From positions 186,001 to 250,000 of the forward strand of contig NZ_JACHJG010000001.1 in NCBI RefSeq assembly GCF_014203545.1: 64,000 bases of DNA, written 5' to 3'. The notes beneath the pieces are model-generated. The model worked only from the letters and a program-made list of their open reading frames with translations, searched no databases and was not told the origin of the DNA. This DNA comes from Streptomyces netropsis. Lineage in GTDB: Bacteria > Actinomycetota > Actinomycetes > Streptomycetales > Streptomycetaceae. Both the position numbers and the translations under genes were made by a program. How positions within the stretch are numbered: position 1 is the first letter of the stretch; each line of letters opens with the position of its first letter. Shown piece after piece: positions 1 through 10,127 of the stretch.

Positions 1-1
1 C

Positions 2-241
2 GCCGTGCTGATCCCCGACGGCTGGCACGGCCCGTCCATGGCCGCCCCCGGCCACGACATGTACTACCTCAACGTGATGGCCGGGCCGGGCGCCGAGCGG
101 CAGTGGCTGATCTGCGACCACCCCGACCACGCCTGGATCCGCGGGACCTGGCCCGAGCAGCCCGTGGACCCGCGTCTGCCCCTCTACCCCGCCCCGCAGG
201 AACCCGCCCCGCAGGAACCCGCCCAGGGAGAAGCCCGATGA
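2..241 (+). CDS. iolB: 5-deoxy-glucuronate isomerase, C-terminal fragment (cut by window edge)
   Basis: The frame is already open at the left edge, so only about the last 79 residues are present. The motif HGPSMAAPGHDMYYLNVMAG followed by WLICDHPDHAWIR is typical of the C-terminal cupin half of IolB, which isomerises 5-deoxy-glucuronate to 5-dehydro-2-deoxy-gluconate in myo-inositol breakdown. The last residues hold a short PAPQE/PAQGE repeat made by a duplicated 15-base unit. The TGA stop overlaps the ATG of the next gene (iolD), so the two are probably translationally coupled. The family call rests on both the motif and the neighbouring iolD and iolA. Confidence 0.85.
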   Translation, partial: AVLIPDGWHGPSMAAPGHDMYYLNVMAGPGAERQWLICDHPDHAWIRGTWPEQPVDPRLPLYPAPQEPAPQEPAQGEAR

Positions 242-2112
242 CCCGACGGCTCACGGTCGCGCAGGCCCTCGTCGCGTTCCTCGCCCACCAGTACACCGAG
301 CGCGACGGCAGGCGGCAGCGGCTGATCGACGCCTGCTGGGGGATCTTCGGCCACGGCAACGTCGCCGGCATCGGGCAGGCGCTGCTGGAGTCCGAGGGTG
401 CCCTGCCCTACCTCCAGGGCCGCAACGAACAGGCCATGGTCCACGCCGCCGTCGGCTACGCCCGCCAGCGCGACCGGCTCGCCGCGCACGCCGTCACCAC
501 CTCCATCGGCCCCGGCGCCACCAACCTCGTCACCGGTGCCGCGCTCGCCACGATCAACCGGCTGCCCGTCCTGCTGCTGCCCGGCGACACCTTCGCCACC
601 CGGCCCGCCGACCCCGTCCTCCAGCAGCTCGAACACCCCGGCGCGGGCGACGTCTCCGTCAACGACTGTCTGCGCCCGGTGTCGCGGTACTTCGACCGGA
701 TCACCCGCCCCGAGGCGCTGATCCCCGCAGCCCTCCAGGCGATGCGGGTGCTGGCCGACCCGGTCGAGACCGGGGCCGTCACCCTCGCCCTGCCCCAGGA
801 CGTCCAGGCCGAGGCGTACGACTGGCCCGAGGAGTTCTTCGCCGACCGCGTCTGGCACGTACGCCGCCCGGCGCCCGACCCGGCCGCGACCGCCGAGGCG
901 GCGGCGGCCGTACGGGCCGCCCGGCGGCCCCTGATCGTCGCGGGCGGCGGCGTCCACCACAGCGAGGCCGAGGACGCCCTGCGCGCCCTGGCCGAGGCGA
1001 CCGGCATCCCCGTCGCCTCGACCCAGGCGGGCAAGGGCTCGCTGCGCCACGACCACCCCGCGGACGTCGGCGGCATCGGCCACACCGGCACGGCCGTCGC
1101 CGACGAACTGGCCCGCACCGCCGACGTGGTCATCGGCGTCGGCACCCGCTACAGCGACTTCACCACCGCCTCCGCGACCCTCTTCGCGCCCGGCGTCCGC
1201 TTCGTCAACCTGAACATCACCTCCTTCGACGCCCACAAGCTCGCCGCCCTGCCGCTGGTCGCCGACGCCCGCGCCGGGCTCCGGGCGCTCACCGAGGGCC
1301 TGGCCGGATACCGGGTCCCGGCGCCGTACGAGGCCGAGTACGCCGCCGGGAAGGCCGCCTGGGAGTCGGAGGTCGAGCGCGCCTACGCGGTGGCGGACCC
1401 CGACGCCCGCCCCACCCAGGCCCAGGTGCTCGGCGCGCTGGACGCCGTCGTCGGCGACGAGGACGTGATCGTCAACGCGGCGGGCTCGCTCCCCGGCGAT
1501 CTGCACAAGCTGTGGCGGGCCCGCTCCCGCCGCCAGTACCACCTGGAGTACGGCTACTCCTGCATGGGCTACGAGATCCCGGCCGCCATCGGCGTCCGCC
1601 TGGCCGCCCCCGACCGGCCCGTGTGGGCGCTCGTCGGCGACGGCACGTATCTGATGATGCCGACCGAGCTCGTCACCGCCGTGCAGGAAGGCATCGCGAT
1701 CAAGGTCGTCCTGGTCCAGAACCACGGCTACGCCTCCATCGGCGGCCTCTCGGAGGCGGTCGGCGGCGAGCGCTTCGGCACGGCCTACCGCTACCGGGCC
1801 CCCGACGGCACGTACTCCGGCGACCCGCTGCCCGTGGACCTGGCCGCCAACGCCGCCTCCCTCGGGATGGCCGTGCTGCGCGCCCGCACGGCCGGTGAGC
1901 TGCGCACGGCGCTCGCGGAAGCGCGCGCCTCGGACCGGCCCACATGTGTCTATGTGGAGACCGAAACAGCCGACAGTGTGTCCGGGGCGCCCCCCGCCCA
2001 GGCGTGGTGGGATGTGCCTGTCGCCGAGACCGCGACCCGCCCGGCGGCCGTCAGGGCCCGCCAGGAGTACGAGCGTCACGCCGCCGCCCGCCGCCGTTAC
2101 CTTGGAACGTAA
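238..2112 (+). CDS. iolD: 3D-(3,5/4)-trihydroxycyclohexane-1,2-dione acylhydrolase
   Basis: A 624-residue thiamine-diphosphate enzyme that opens the ring of trihydroxycyclohexane-1,2-dione to 5-deoxy-glucuronate in cytosolic inositol catabolism. The N-terminal pyrimidine-binding domain has the GRNEQAMVHAAVGYA stretch with the catalytic Glu. A central Rossmann-like domain follows, and the C-terminal domain shows the ThDP motif VGDGTYLMMPTELVTAVQEG. The ATG at 238 overlaps the iolB stop (ATGA); upstream in-frame starts lie inside iolB and were not used. Length fits the family. It is followed 15 bases later by iolA, in the same operon. Confidence 0.93.
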   Translation: MTRRLTVAQALVAFLAHQYTERDGRRQRLIDACWGIFGHGNVAGIGQALLESEGALPYLQGRNEQAMVHAAVGYARQRDRLAAHAVTTSIGPGATNLVTGAALATINRLPVLLLPGDTFATRPADPVLQQLEHPGAGDVSVNDCLRPVSRYFDRITRPEALIPAALQAMRVLADPVETGAVTLALPQDVQAEAYDWPEEFFADRVWHVRRPAPDPAATAEAAAAVRAARRPLIVAGGGVHHSEAEDALRALAEATGIPVASTQAGKGSLRHDHPADVGGIGHTGTAVADELARTADVVIGVGTRYSDFTTASATLFAPGVRFVNLNITSFDAHKLAALPLVADARAGLRALTEGLAGYRVPAPYEAEYAAGKAAWESEVERAYAVADPDARPTQAQVLGALDAVVGDEDVIVNAAGSLPGDLHKLWRARSRRQYHLEYGYSCMGYEIPAAIGVRLAAPDRPVWALVGDGTYLMMPTELVTAVQEGIAIKVVLVQNHGYASIGGLSEAVGGERFGTAYRYRAPDGTYSGDPLPVDLAANAASLGMAVLRARTAGELRTALAEARASDRPTCVYVETETADSVSGAPPAQAWWDVPVAETATRPAAVRARQEYERHAAARRRYLGT

Positions 2113-2127
2113 GAGAGGTCGCAGCAG

Positions 2128-3621
<1,494 letters not shown>

Positions 3622-3626
3622 CCTGA

Positions 3627-3664
3627 CGTGAGCGGCCTCCCCCACGTGGGGGAGGCCGCTCACG
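3627..3664. terminator. perfect 38-base palindrome, likely bidirectional terminator after iolA
   Basis: The 38 bases are a perfect inverted repeat (CGTGAGCGGCCTCCCCC, ACGT centre, then the mirror arm), starting 5 bases after the iolA stop and ending 46 bases before the next gene. There is no T tract, which is common for Streptomyces terminators. Confidence 0.7.
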
Positions 3665-3710
3665 CGCGCGGGGGGTCCGGCGGGGTGACCCCGCCGGTTG
3701 ACTGGCGGGC

Positions 3711-5051
3711 ATGAGGAACCACACGCGCACCCGGATGCGCCGCCGTCTCGTCACCCTCGGCCTGCTCGCCGGGCTGCTGGTCCCCACGACGCAGGCGGGG
3801 GCCGCGGAGGAGACGCCCGACGGTGACATCCGGGCCAGGGTCGAGGCCGTGCCCGGCATGCGGCTGACCGGTGAGAAGCCCGCCGCCCCCGGCTACCGCT
3901 ACTTCGAGCTGAGCTACCGGCAGCCCGTGGACCACCGCCACCCCGAGCGGGGGACGTTCGAGCAGCGGCTGACCCTGCTGCACAAGTCCGTCCGGCAGCC
4001 GATGGTGCTGTACACGACGGGCTACGCGCTGGGCGCGGACCCCGCGTTCCGCTCCGAGCCCACCAAGCTCGTCGACGGCAACCAGATCTCCACCGAGCAG
4101 CGGTACTTCGGCACGTCCCGGCCCGAGTCCGGGGCCGTGGACTACTCGACGCTGGACATCTGGCAGGCGGCGAGCGACCACCACCGGCTGATCCAGGCGC
4201 TCAAGGCGCTGTACGGCGGGCCGTGGATCTCCACCGGCGGCAGCAAGGGCGGCATGACCTCCGTCTACCACCGCCGCTTCTACCCCCGCGACGTGAACGG
4301 CACCGTCGCCTACTCCGCCCCGAACAACACCGACGACCGCGACGACACCGCGTACGACGCGCTCGTCGAGCGGCTGGGCACCCCGTCCTGCCGCGCCGCG
4401 CTCAAGGCGGCACAGCGGGAGGCGCTGGTGCGGCGCACGGAGCTGGTGCACCGCTACGACGCGTGGGCGGCGAAGGAGCGGCGGACGTTCACCACGGTCG
4501 GCGGCGCGGACCGGGCGCTCGAACTCGCCGTGCTGCGCGCCGTGCCGATGTTCTGGCAGTACGGCGACGCCACCAAGTGCGCGGAGGTCCCGGCGCCCAC
4601 CGCCTCGACGGACGAGCTGTACGCCTGGCTGGACGCGACGTCCGGTCTGAAGAACTACACCGACCAGGTGCTCGCGCCCCTGACCCCGTACTTCCACCAG
4701 CTGGGCACCCAGCTCGGATACCCGCAGTACCGGGCCCCGCACCTGGACGGACTGCTCCGCCACCCCGGCGTCCAGGACGTCCGCAGCTACGTCCCCCGGG
4801 ACGTCCCGCTGCGCTTCCAGCCGGGCGCGATGGCCGACGTCGACCGCTGGGTGCGCCGCCACGGCAGTGAACTGCTCTTCGTCTACGGCGAGAACGACCC
4901 GGCCACGGCCGAACGCTTCCGGCTCGGCCGCGGCAGCCGCGACGCGTACGTGGAGGTCGCTACGGCCAACCACCGCGCGCGGCTCACGGACCTGACGCCG
5001 GAGGCCCGGGCCCGCGCCGAGGCGGCGCTCGGCCGGTGGGCGGGGCGGTAG
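3711..5051 (+). CDS. secreted S37-family tripeptidyl aminopeptidase
   Basis: A 446-residue exported serine peptidase of family S37 (PS-10 type), which removes tripeptides from peptide N-termini outside the cell. The signal peptide has basic residues (MRNHTRTRMRRR), a hydrophobic run and an AGA-type cleavage region near residue 35. The nucleophile elbow GGSKGG places Ser178. The C-terminal END segment (Asp396) and NHRARLTDL (His421) complete a triad in the order expected for the family. The ATG at 3711 gives a full signal peptide. It is apparently monocistronic, between the palindrome and the convergent sigma-factor gene. Confidence 0.85.
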   Translation: MRNHTRTRMRRRLVTLGLLAGLLVPTTQAGAAEETPDGDIRARVEAVPGMRLTGEKPAAPGYRYFELSYRQPVDHRHPERGTFEQRLTLLHKSVRQPMVLYTTGYALGADPAFRSEPTKLVDGNQISTEQRYFGTSRPESGAVDYSTLDIWQAASDHHRLIQALKALYGGPWISTGGSKGGMTSVYHRRFYPRDVNGTVAYSAPNNTDDRDDTAYDALVERLGTPSCRAALKAAQREALVRRTELVHRYDAWAAKERRTFTTVGGADRALELAVLRAVPMFWQYGDATKCAEVPAPTASTDELYAWLDATSGLKNYTDQVLAPLTPYFHQLGTQLGYPQYRAPHLDGLLRHPGVQDVRSYVPRDVPLRFQPGAMADVDRWVRRHGSELLFVYGENDPATAERFRLGRGSRDAYVEVATANHRARLTDLTPEARARAEAALGRWAGR

Positions 5052-5091
5052 CCCGGCCCACCGGTGGCGGGCGCGACGCCCGGGTCCGTGA

Positions 5092-6825
5092 TCAGCGGGC
5101 GCCGAAGACCTGGGTCCACTTCGGGCCGCCGGAGTCGGAGGCGACGCCCACGCCGATCTCCTTGAACGAGCAGTTGAGGATGTTCTGGCGGTGGCCGGAG
5201 CTGTTCATCCAGGAGTTCATGACGGCCGCCGGACCGCTCTGCCCGGCGGCGACGTTCTCGCCGTACGTGCTCCAGCGGTAGCCGGCGGCGGTGATCCGCT
5301 CACCCGGGCCCTGGCCGTCGGGGTTGGTGTGGTCCATGTAGTCGCGGGCGGCCATGTCGTCGGAGTGCCGCTGGGCAGCCGTGGTCAGCTGCGGGTTGAT
5401 CGTCAGCGCGGAGCAACCCACCTTGGCGCGCTCCTCGTTGACCAGGTTCACGACCTGCTGCGCGGTGCTGCCGCCGCCCGTGTTGCCGGTGGGCGGCTTC
5501 GGCTTGGGCTTCGGGCGGGCCGGGGCGGCCTCGGGCTTGGGCTTCGACGTCGTGGCGCTCGGCTCGGGCGCCGCCGACTTGGCCGAGGGGGAGGCCTTGG
5601 GCGACGGCTTCTTGGACGCCGACGGGCTGCCGGAGGGGGAGGGCTTGGCGGAAGCACTGGCGTCGGTCTTGATCGGCGACGGGGTGCGGTCCCCGAAGGG
5701 CACGGCCTGGCCGGGGGCGCTCGCGGTCTTCGGCTCGATGCTCTCGGAGGAGTCGGAGAAGAGGTACGAGCCGCCCACGACGGCGCCGCCGAGCAGGGCG
5801 AGCACCCCGGCCCCGATGCCCGCCCGTACGGCGGTGCGGTTGGTGCGGGCGCGGTGGCTGCGGGGAGCGGAGGGCTGGTTCGGTATGGAGGAACGATTCG
5901 GCATAGCGGCCTGATTCGGTATCGGGGACGGTTCCGGTGTCGGGGACGCGAGGACGGAGGTGTGCGGGTCGGTGTACGGGGCGGGGTCCGGGGGCGCGGA
6001 GTAGGCCACCGGCTGGGTGTCGAGCACGGAGCCGCCGCCCCACCACCCGAGCAGCGCGCCCGAGACGGGCACCAGGCCGAGGCCGACGAGCAGCCCCTCG
6101 GCGGGGACGAGGGACGCCCCGGCGCCACCGCAGCCCGCGCAGCCGCGCGTGTGCCGGGCGAGGCGCTTGCGCCACAGCGCGGAGGGGGTGCCGTCCCAGG
6201 GCCCGACGAGCTCGGCGAGCTCCTGGCAGCGCGGGGTGGCGGCGAGCGCCCGTACGACGCCCCGGGCGACATCGAGCTGGGCCTTGCAGCGCTGGACGCG
6301 CACGGCGGTGTGCTGCGGGGAGAGGTCCAGGGCGGCGGCGACCTCGGCGCGGCTCAGCTCGCCCGCGGCCTCCAGCCACCACAGGGACAGCACGTCCCGG
6401 TCCCCGTCGTCCAGCCAGCGGGTGGCCTCCGCGACCTCGCGCCGCTGGCCCGACAGGCCCAGTCGCACGATGGTGAGGTCGACGAAGTCGGCACCGGGAT
6501 CCGGCACTTCGCGGCCGACCTCCTGGAGTCCGCCCACGGGGGTCTCCTCGCGTTGTCCGTCCCGCCAGTGGCTGCGTATCTGGTTCATCGTGATCGCGAC
6601 GAGCCACGACCGGCAGGAGGCCGGATCCCGTAGCCCGTCAAGGCCGTTGATCATGCGGAGCATGGTCTCCTGGACCACGTCGTCGACGTCCGCGTGCCCG
6701 TTCAGCGCGCGGCCGACGATGTTGTAGACCAGCGGCAGGTACGCGGCGACGAGTTCGTCCTGCGCGGCGGTGTTCCCGGCCCGCGCCGCCTCGATCACGG
6801 CCACGGTCACGCTGTCACTCCGCAC
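5092..6825 (-). CDS. ECF sigma factor fused to zinc-finger, membrane segment and extracellular CAP domain
   Basis: 577 residues with four parts. Residues 20-90 are a sigma region 2 (ADVDDVVQETMLRMINGL) and 118-185 a region 4 helix-turn-helix (LSRAEVAAALDLSPQHTAVRVQRCK). Residues 200-232 carry an anti-sigma-like zinc motif HTRGCAGC (H225, C229, C232). A weak hydrophobic patch lies at 240-262 and a clear membrane helix at about 334-356. Pro/Ser/Lys-rich linkers follow, then a CAP/SCP domain from about 460 with the tetrad pieces HSDDMA, YGENVA and SGHRQNIL. Topology puts the sigma inside and CAP outside. The start is GTG with AGGTGGAC upstream. How the sigma would be released is not visible. Monocistronic. 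Confidence 0.88.
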   Translation of the reverse strand: MRSDSVTVAVIEAARAGNTAAQDELVAAYLPLVYNIVGRALNGHADVDDVVQETMLRMINGLDGLRDPASCRSWLVAITMNQIRSHWRDGQREETPVGGLQEVGREVPDPGADFVDLTIVRLGLSGQRREVAEATRWLDDGDRDVLSLWWLEAAGELSRAEVAAALDLSPQHTAVRVQRCKAQLDVARGVVRALAATPRCQELAELVGPWDGTPSALWRKRLARHTRGCAGCGGAGASLVPAEGLLVGLGLVPVSGALLGWWGGGSVLDTQPVAYSAPPDPAPYTDPHTSVLASPTPEPSPIPNQAAMPNRSSIPNQPSAPRSHRARTNRTAVRAGIGAGVLALLGGAVVGGSYLFSDSSESIEPKTASAPGQAVPFGDRTPSPIKTDASASAKPSPSGSPSASKKPSPKASPSAKSAAPEPSATTSKPKPEAAPARPKPKPKPPTGNTGGGSTAQQVVNLVNEERAKVGCSALTINPQLTTAAQRHSDDMAARDYMDHTNPDGQGPGERITAAGYRWSTYGENVAAGQSGPAAVMNSWMNSSGHRQNILNCSFKEIGVGVASDSGGPKWTQVFGAR

Positions 6826-7138
6826 GTCCCGTCCACCTCTTTCCGCACCTGAGTCGATTGCCGTCCCGACACATGGGAGACCCGAAGCCGCTCATCCAAT
6901 AACAAGAATGTGGAGATCGGTTCGGGCGGAAAGATCGAAACGGCGGATGCGCGCGGGTGGCGGCGCGCGGCCCCAGGCTGCCGGGCGAGGGTGGGTGCCT
7001 GCGGCGAACATCCAGCTCAGGGCGGGTTTCTGGAAGATCGACGGCGCGCCGGGCCGGGCCCGGCGACGGGCCGTGGATCAGTCCGCCGCAGGCCCGGTGT
7101 GAAGCACCTCACGTGTGCCTCAACTGCACCGGTGTGCC
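6826..7138. other. intergenic region, no gene recognised
   Basis: This 313-base stretch lies upstream of the sigma/CAP gene and downstream of the PH-domain gene, both on the minus strand. Its right part (around 6895-6915) is relatively AT-rich and is the likely promoter area of the sigma gene. The rest is GC-rich, with short open frames that show no family feature. No RNA gene or convincing terminator was seen. Confidence 0.5.
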
Positions 7139-8668
7139 CTATATGCGCGCCTCGTCACTCGCGTTGCGGGGGTGATCGGCGAGCGGTGATCCGTCCAGGA
7201 ACTCCGTCACGATCCCCGGCGTCGCCGTGTCCGCGAAGCCCGCCGCCTCCGTGGCCGACATGTCCCGGATGCGGTATCCGTCCTCGCCCGCCGCGACCCC
7301 GGCCGTCACGGTGACCACCCCGGACCGGCGGGAGAACGGCGTGTCCGAGAACGTCCACGCCAGCACCGCGTCCCGGCGCAGGGTGACGGTCTCCCGGCCG
7401 AACGTGCCGGACCGCACGACGAGATGGCGGCCCCGCACCGCGTGCCCGAGCGCACGGTAGGCATCGCGCGCGAGATGGCAGGCGACCGGGGTCGCGAGCA
7501 GCGCGTAGCCCGCCGCGCAGTACAGCAGTACGGGTGTGAGCAGCCACCCCAGCACGGCCAGCGCCACCGTCGGCGGCAGCACGCACCACGTCAGCGCGCG
7601 CACGACCCGCCGCCGCAGGGCCACCCGCGGGTGGGGGAGCAGCCCGTCCGTCGGGACCTCCTCGCCCAGCACCCCCGCGCACACCCGCAGCGCCTCGGCG
7701 CGGGAGGCGGGCGGCAGGACGGCGCTGCGCTTGCGGTTCTCCTCGCGGTTGCCGAGGCCGCCCGCGACCGCCCGTACGCTCGCCCCGCCGCCCGCGCGCA
7801 GCAGCATCGGCTCGCGCAGGGCCACTCCGCGCAGCCTGGCCCGCTCGATGGAGACGGAACGGGTCGTCAGCAGGCCGTGACGGACGCCGAGGGTCGCCTC
7901 GTCGGTCCACTCCAGGCGGTACCTCCCCCAGTTCTCGGCGTAGAGCAGCACCGAGCCGATCACGCCGGTCACCACCACCGCGAGCAGGGCAAGCGGGACG
8001 GTGAGCCACAGCGCGCTGTGGCCGAACTCCTCGAACGACCGGCGGACGAAGCCGATCCGCCAGGGCTTGATCCCTATCCCGTCGAAGACCCTCCACACGG
8101 CACCCAACGCGGCGAAGACACCTCCGAACACCCAGAACGTGAGCGGCGCGTAGCGCAGCCGGCGCGGATCGGCGGTGGCGAGCACCGGGTCCTGGGCGCT
8201 CACGGCCCCGGCGCGGGCCAGGAGTTCGGCCCGCAGCCGCACGGCCTCGGGCCTGGACAGGGCGTCCAGGGACAGCTCGCTGCGGCCGCCCGCCGAACCG
8301 GCCGTGCCCGCCCGCAGGACCGTGAGCCCCAGGACGCGCTGCACGGGGTTGGCGGTCAGGTCGACGTTGCGCACGCGGTGCAGCGGGACCGACCGCAGCC
8401 GCCGGGTGAACAGGCCCGTGCGCAGTTCGAGGGAGTCGCCGGTGACGCGGTAGCGGGTGCGCGACCACGTGACGAACCCGGCGGTGGTGATGACGGCGAA
8501 GACGACCCCGATGACACCGAGGGTGATCCAGCCGCGGAGATCCAGGTCACCGCCGGTGGCGAGCGCGGTCAGGGCCAGGGAGCCCAGCGGCGCGGCCATC
8601 CAGGCGCAGTGCACGAGGAGGGTGCGGGCGTCGAGCGACCGCCAGCCGTCGGTGTCCCGCCCGGTCAC
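7139..8668 (-). CDS. PH-domain (bPH2/DUF304) membrane protein, YdbT-like
   Basis: A 509-residue integral membrane protein with repeated bacterial PH-like modules. Each module follows a pair of membrane helices and has the signature in which a TRYRVTGDSLELRTG strand pair leads to LHRVRNVDLTANPVQRVLGLTVLRAGTAG. A second copy is W.DEATLGVRHGLLTTRSVSIERARLRG and a third is the HLVVRSGTFGRETVTLRRDAVLAW region. The GTG at 8668 overlaps the stop of the upstream PH gene (GTGA). YdbS/YdbT-type pairs are known in Firmicutes and Actinobacteria, but their biochemical role is not settled. It probably works as a complex with the product of the upstream gene. Confidence 0.8.
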   Translation of the reverse strand: MTGRDTDGWRSLDARTLLVHCAWMAAPLGSLALTALATGGDLDLRGWITLGVIGVVFAVITTAGFVTWSRTRYRVTGDSLELRTGLFTRRLRSVPLHRVRNVDLTANPVQRVLGLTVLRAGTAGSAGGRSELSLDALSRPEAVRLRAELLARAGAVSAQDPVLATADPRRLRYAPLTFWVFGGVFAALGAVWRVFDGIGIKPWRIGFVRRSFEEFGHSALWLTVPLALLAVVVTGVIGSVLLYAENWGRYRLEWTDEATLGVRHGLLTTRSVSIERARLRGVALREPMLLRAGGGASVRAVAGGLGNREENRKRSAVLPPASRAEALRVCAGVLGEEVPTDGLLPHPRVALRRRVVRALTWCVLPPTVALAVLGWLLTPVLLYCAAGYALLATPVACHLARDAYRALGHAVRGRHLVVRSGTFGRETVTLRRDAVLAWTFSDTPFSRRSGVVTVTAGVAAGEDGYRIRDMSATEAAGFADTATPGIVTEFLDGSPLADHPRNASDEARI

Positions 8669-9192
8669 GCGGCGTCCCCCGGGACGGTGCGGGCGGCGGC
8701 GGTGATGCGCTCGGCCAGCAGCCGGGCGTCGGCGTCGGAGAGGCCCGCGATCTTCACGTCGCCCGCCGTGGAGGCGGTGGTGACGGTGACCGTGGCGAGG
8801 CCGAAGTACTGCTGGATCGGGCCGCGCCCGGTGTCGACGGTCTGGACGCGGGAGAGCGGGGCTATTCGGCGCTTCTGCCAGAACCAGCCGCTCGCGGCGT
8901 AGACCGCGGTGTCCCCCAGCTCCCAGGCGTGCACGCGGTACCGCCAGCCCGGCATGGTCAGCGTGTAGGCCAGCGCGGGCAGCACGAGGACGACGAGCAG
9001 CAGCGGGCCGAGCCAGGGCAGGGCGCCGGGGAAGAAGAGGAGGGACAGCACGAACAGCGTGAGGGCGGTCAGCAGCAGCGGGCCGCTGACGGTGACCAGC
9101 GACTGCACGGTCCACCAGCGCCGGGCGCGGGGATCGACGCTGTTGCGCGGCGGCCGGAGCCTGACGCGCGTGTGGTGCCGGTGTTCGACCAT
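8665..9192 (-). CDS. PH-domain (DUF304) membrane protein, YdbS-like
   Basis: A 175-residue protein with two membrane helices (about residues 30-50 and 55-78), followed by one PH-like domain with RYRVHAWELGDTAVYAASGW and PLSRVQTVDTGRGPIQQYFG, the classical YdbS pattern. It is the first gene of a two-gene operon and overlaps its larger partner by 4 bases. ATG 9192 lies only 16 bases from the left arm of the dyad at 9208-9267, so transcription is probably controlled by the divergent TetR gene. Function is unknown beyond membrane location. Confidence 0.8.
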   Translation of the reverse strand: MVEHRHHTRVRLRPPRNSVDPRARRWWTVQSLVTVSGPLLLTALTLFVLSLLFFPGALPWLGPLLLVVLVLPALAYTLTMPGWRYRVHAWELGDTAVYAASGWFWQKRRIAPLSRVQTVDTGRGPIQQYFGLATVTVTTASTAGDVKIAGLSDADARLLAERITAAARTVPGDAA

Positions 9193-9207
9193 GACCGCCC
9201 CCGTATC

Positions 9208-9267
9208 TTTTACAAGTCAATCGTATTGGCAGGGGTTAAGGTATAGCAATACACTTGACCTGTAAAA
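9208..9267. promoter_or_regulatory. long inverted repeat, probable TetR operator and divergent promoter
   Basis: Two 21-base arms (9208-9228 and 9247-9267) match as an inverted repeat at 18 of 21 positions, separated by 18 bases. Conserved blocks are TTTTACA, GTCAA and GTATTG with their mirrors CAATAC, TTGAC and TGTAAAA. The tract is strikingly AT-rich for this genome. A minus-strand TTGCTA, 18 bases, TACGAT promoter lies inside it, so repressor binding would occlude the PH-domain operon. Inference: autoregulation of the TetR gene at 9285 and control of the PH pair. Confidence 0.7.
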
Positions 9268-9284
9268 ATGAGGAAGGGGCGCCA

Positions 9285-9884
9285 GTGCCCAAGCGGGTGG
9301 ACCACGAGGAACGCCGCCGGAAGATCGCGGAGGCCCTCTGGCGGATCGCGAGCGAGCGCGGGCTCGACGGCGCGAGCCTGCGCGACGTCGCGGCCGAGGC
9401 GGGCATCTCGCTGGGGCAGTTGCAGCACTACTTCTCCAGCAAGGACGAGATGCTCGTCTTCGCCCTCGACCACATCAGCGCCCTCGCGGCCCGCCGCATC
9501 GGCGAGCGCGTCCACGCCCTCGCCGAGACCCCCGCCCCGCGCGACATCCTGCGCGAATCGGCGGTGGAGATGCTTCCCCTGGACGACAGCAGCCGCACCG
9601 GCAACCTCGTCCAGATCGCCTACTTCGTACGGGCCGTCCACGACGAACGCCTGCGCCGCCACGCCAAGGAGGGCATCCCCGCCCTGCGCGGCCTCTTCGC
9701 CCACCAGATCCGGGACGGCATCGCCCGCGGCGAGGTCGCCGCCGACCGCGACCCCGACACCGAGGCGATGCTGCTGATCGCGCTGATCGACGGCCTGACG
9801 AACTACACCCTGCTGGAGGTCGTCTCCGGGGCGGAAGCGCTCCGTTTGGTGGACGCGCATTTGGAGGGGCTGTTCACGGCATAG
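9285..9884 (+). CDS. TetR/AcrR family transcriptional regulator
   Basis: A 199-residue regulator. The N-terminal DNA-binding domain is clear: RRRKIAEALWRIASERGLDGASLRDVAAEAGISLGQLQHYFSSKDEM in consecutive helices (written here as the family pattern, residues about 8-55). The rest is a helical ligand or dimer domain with no assignable ligand. GTG 9285 was preferred over a TTG at 9255 because AGGAAGG lies 8 bases before it and the TTG is inside the operator. It diverges from the PH-domain operon across the dyad, which suggests that operon as its target. Confidence 0.88.
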   Translation: MPKRVDHEERRRKIAEALWRIASERGLDGASLRDVAAEAGISLGQLQHYFSSKDEMLVFALDHISALAARRIGERVHALAETPAPRDILRESAVEMLPLDDSSRTGNLVQIAYFVRAVHDERLRRHAKEGIPALRGLFAHQIRDGIARGEVAADRDPDTEAMLLIALIDGLTNYTLLEVVSGAEALRLVDAHLEGLFTA

Positions 9885-9931
9885 CCGCTGGGTTTGTGCC
9901 GCTGCGGCGGCGGGCGCCCTGCGGGCGCGTC

Positions 9932-9967
9932 CTCACTCTCCCCCGGCTACCGCTGGGAGGTGCCCCC
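9932..9967 (+). repeat. intergenic palindromic repeat, copy 1
   Basis: The core CTCCCCCGGCTACCGCTGGG with AGGTGCCCCC is found again, inverted, at 40427-40464. It sits in a 243-base gene-free region (9885-10127) between the TetR gene and the FUSC gene. That region also holds GGCGATCGAGGACGA, a phrase common between Streptomyces genes. It looks like a dispersed non-coding element rather than a gene-specific site. Confidence 0.6.
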
Positions 9968-10127
9968 GGACGGGCTGGTTTTGGCTGGGCTTCCGCCCCC
10001 CGGGCGGACTGCTGGGGACGGGCTCGGCCGAATCCGGCCCGTCCGGCGATCGAGGACGACCGCCGCGCAGCGGAGGTGCGCGCCCCACGGCCCGCAGGGC
10101 CAAGCGCACGCCCGGTAAGGGCAGGGG

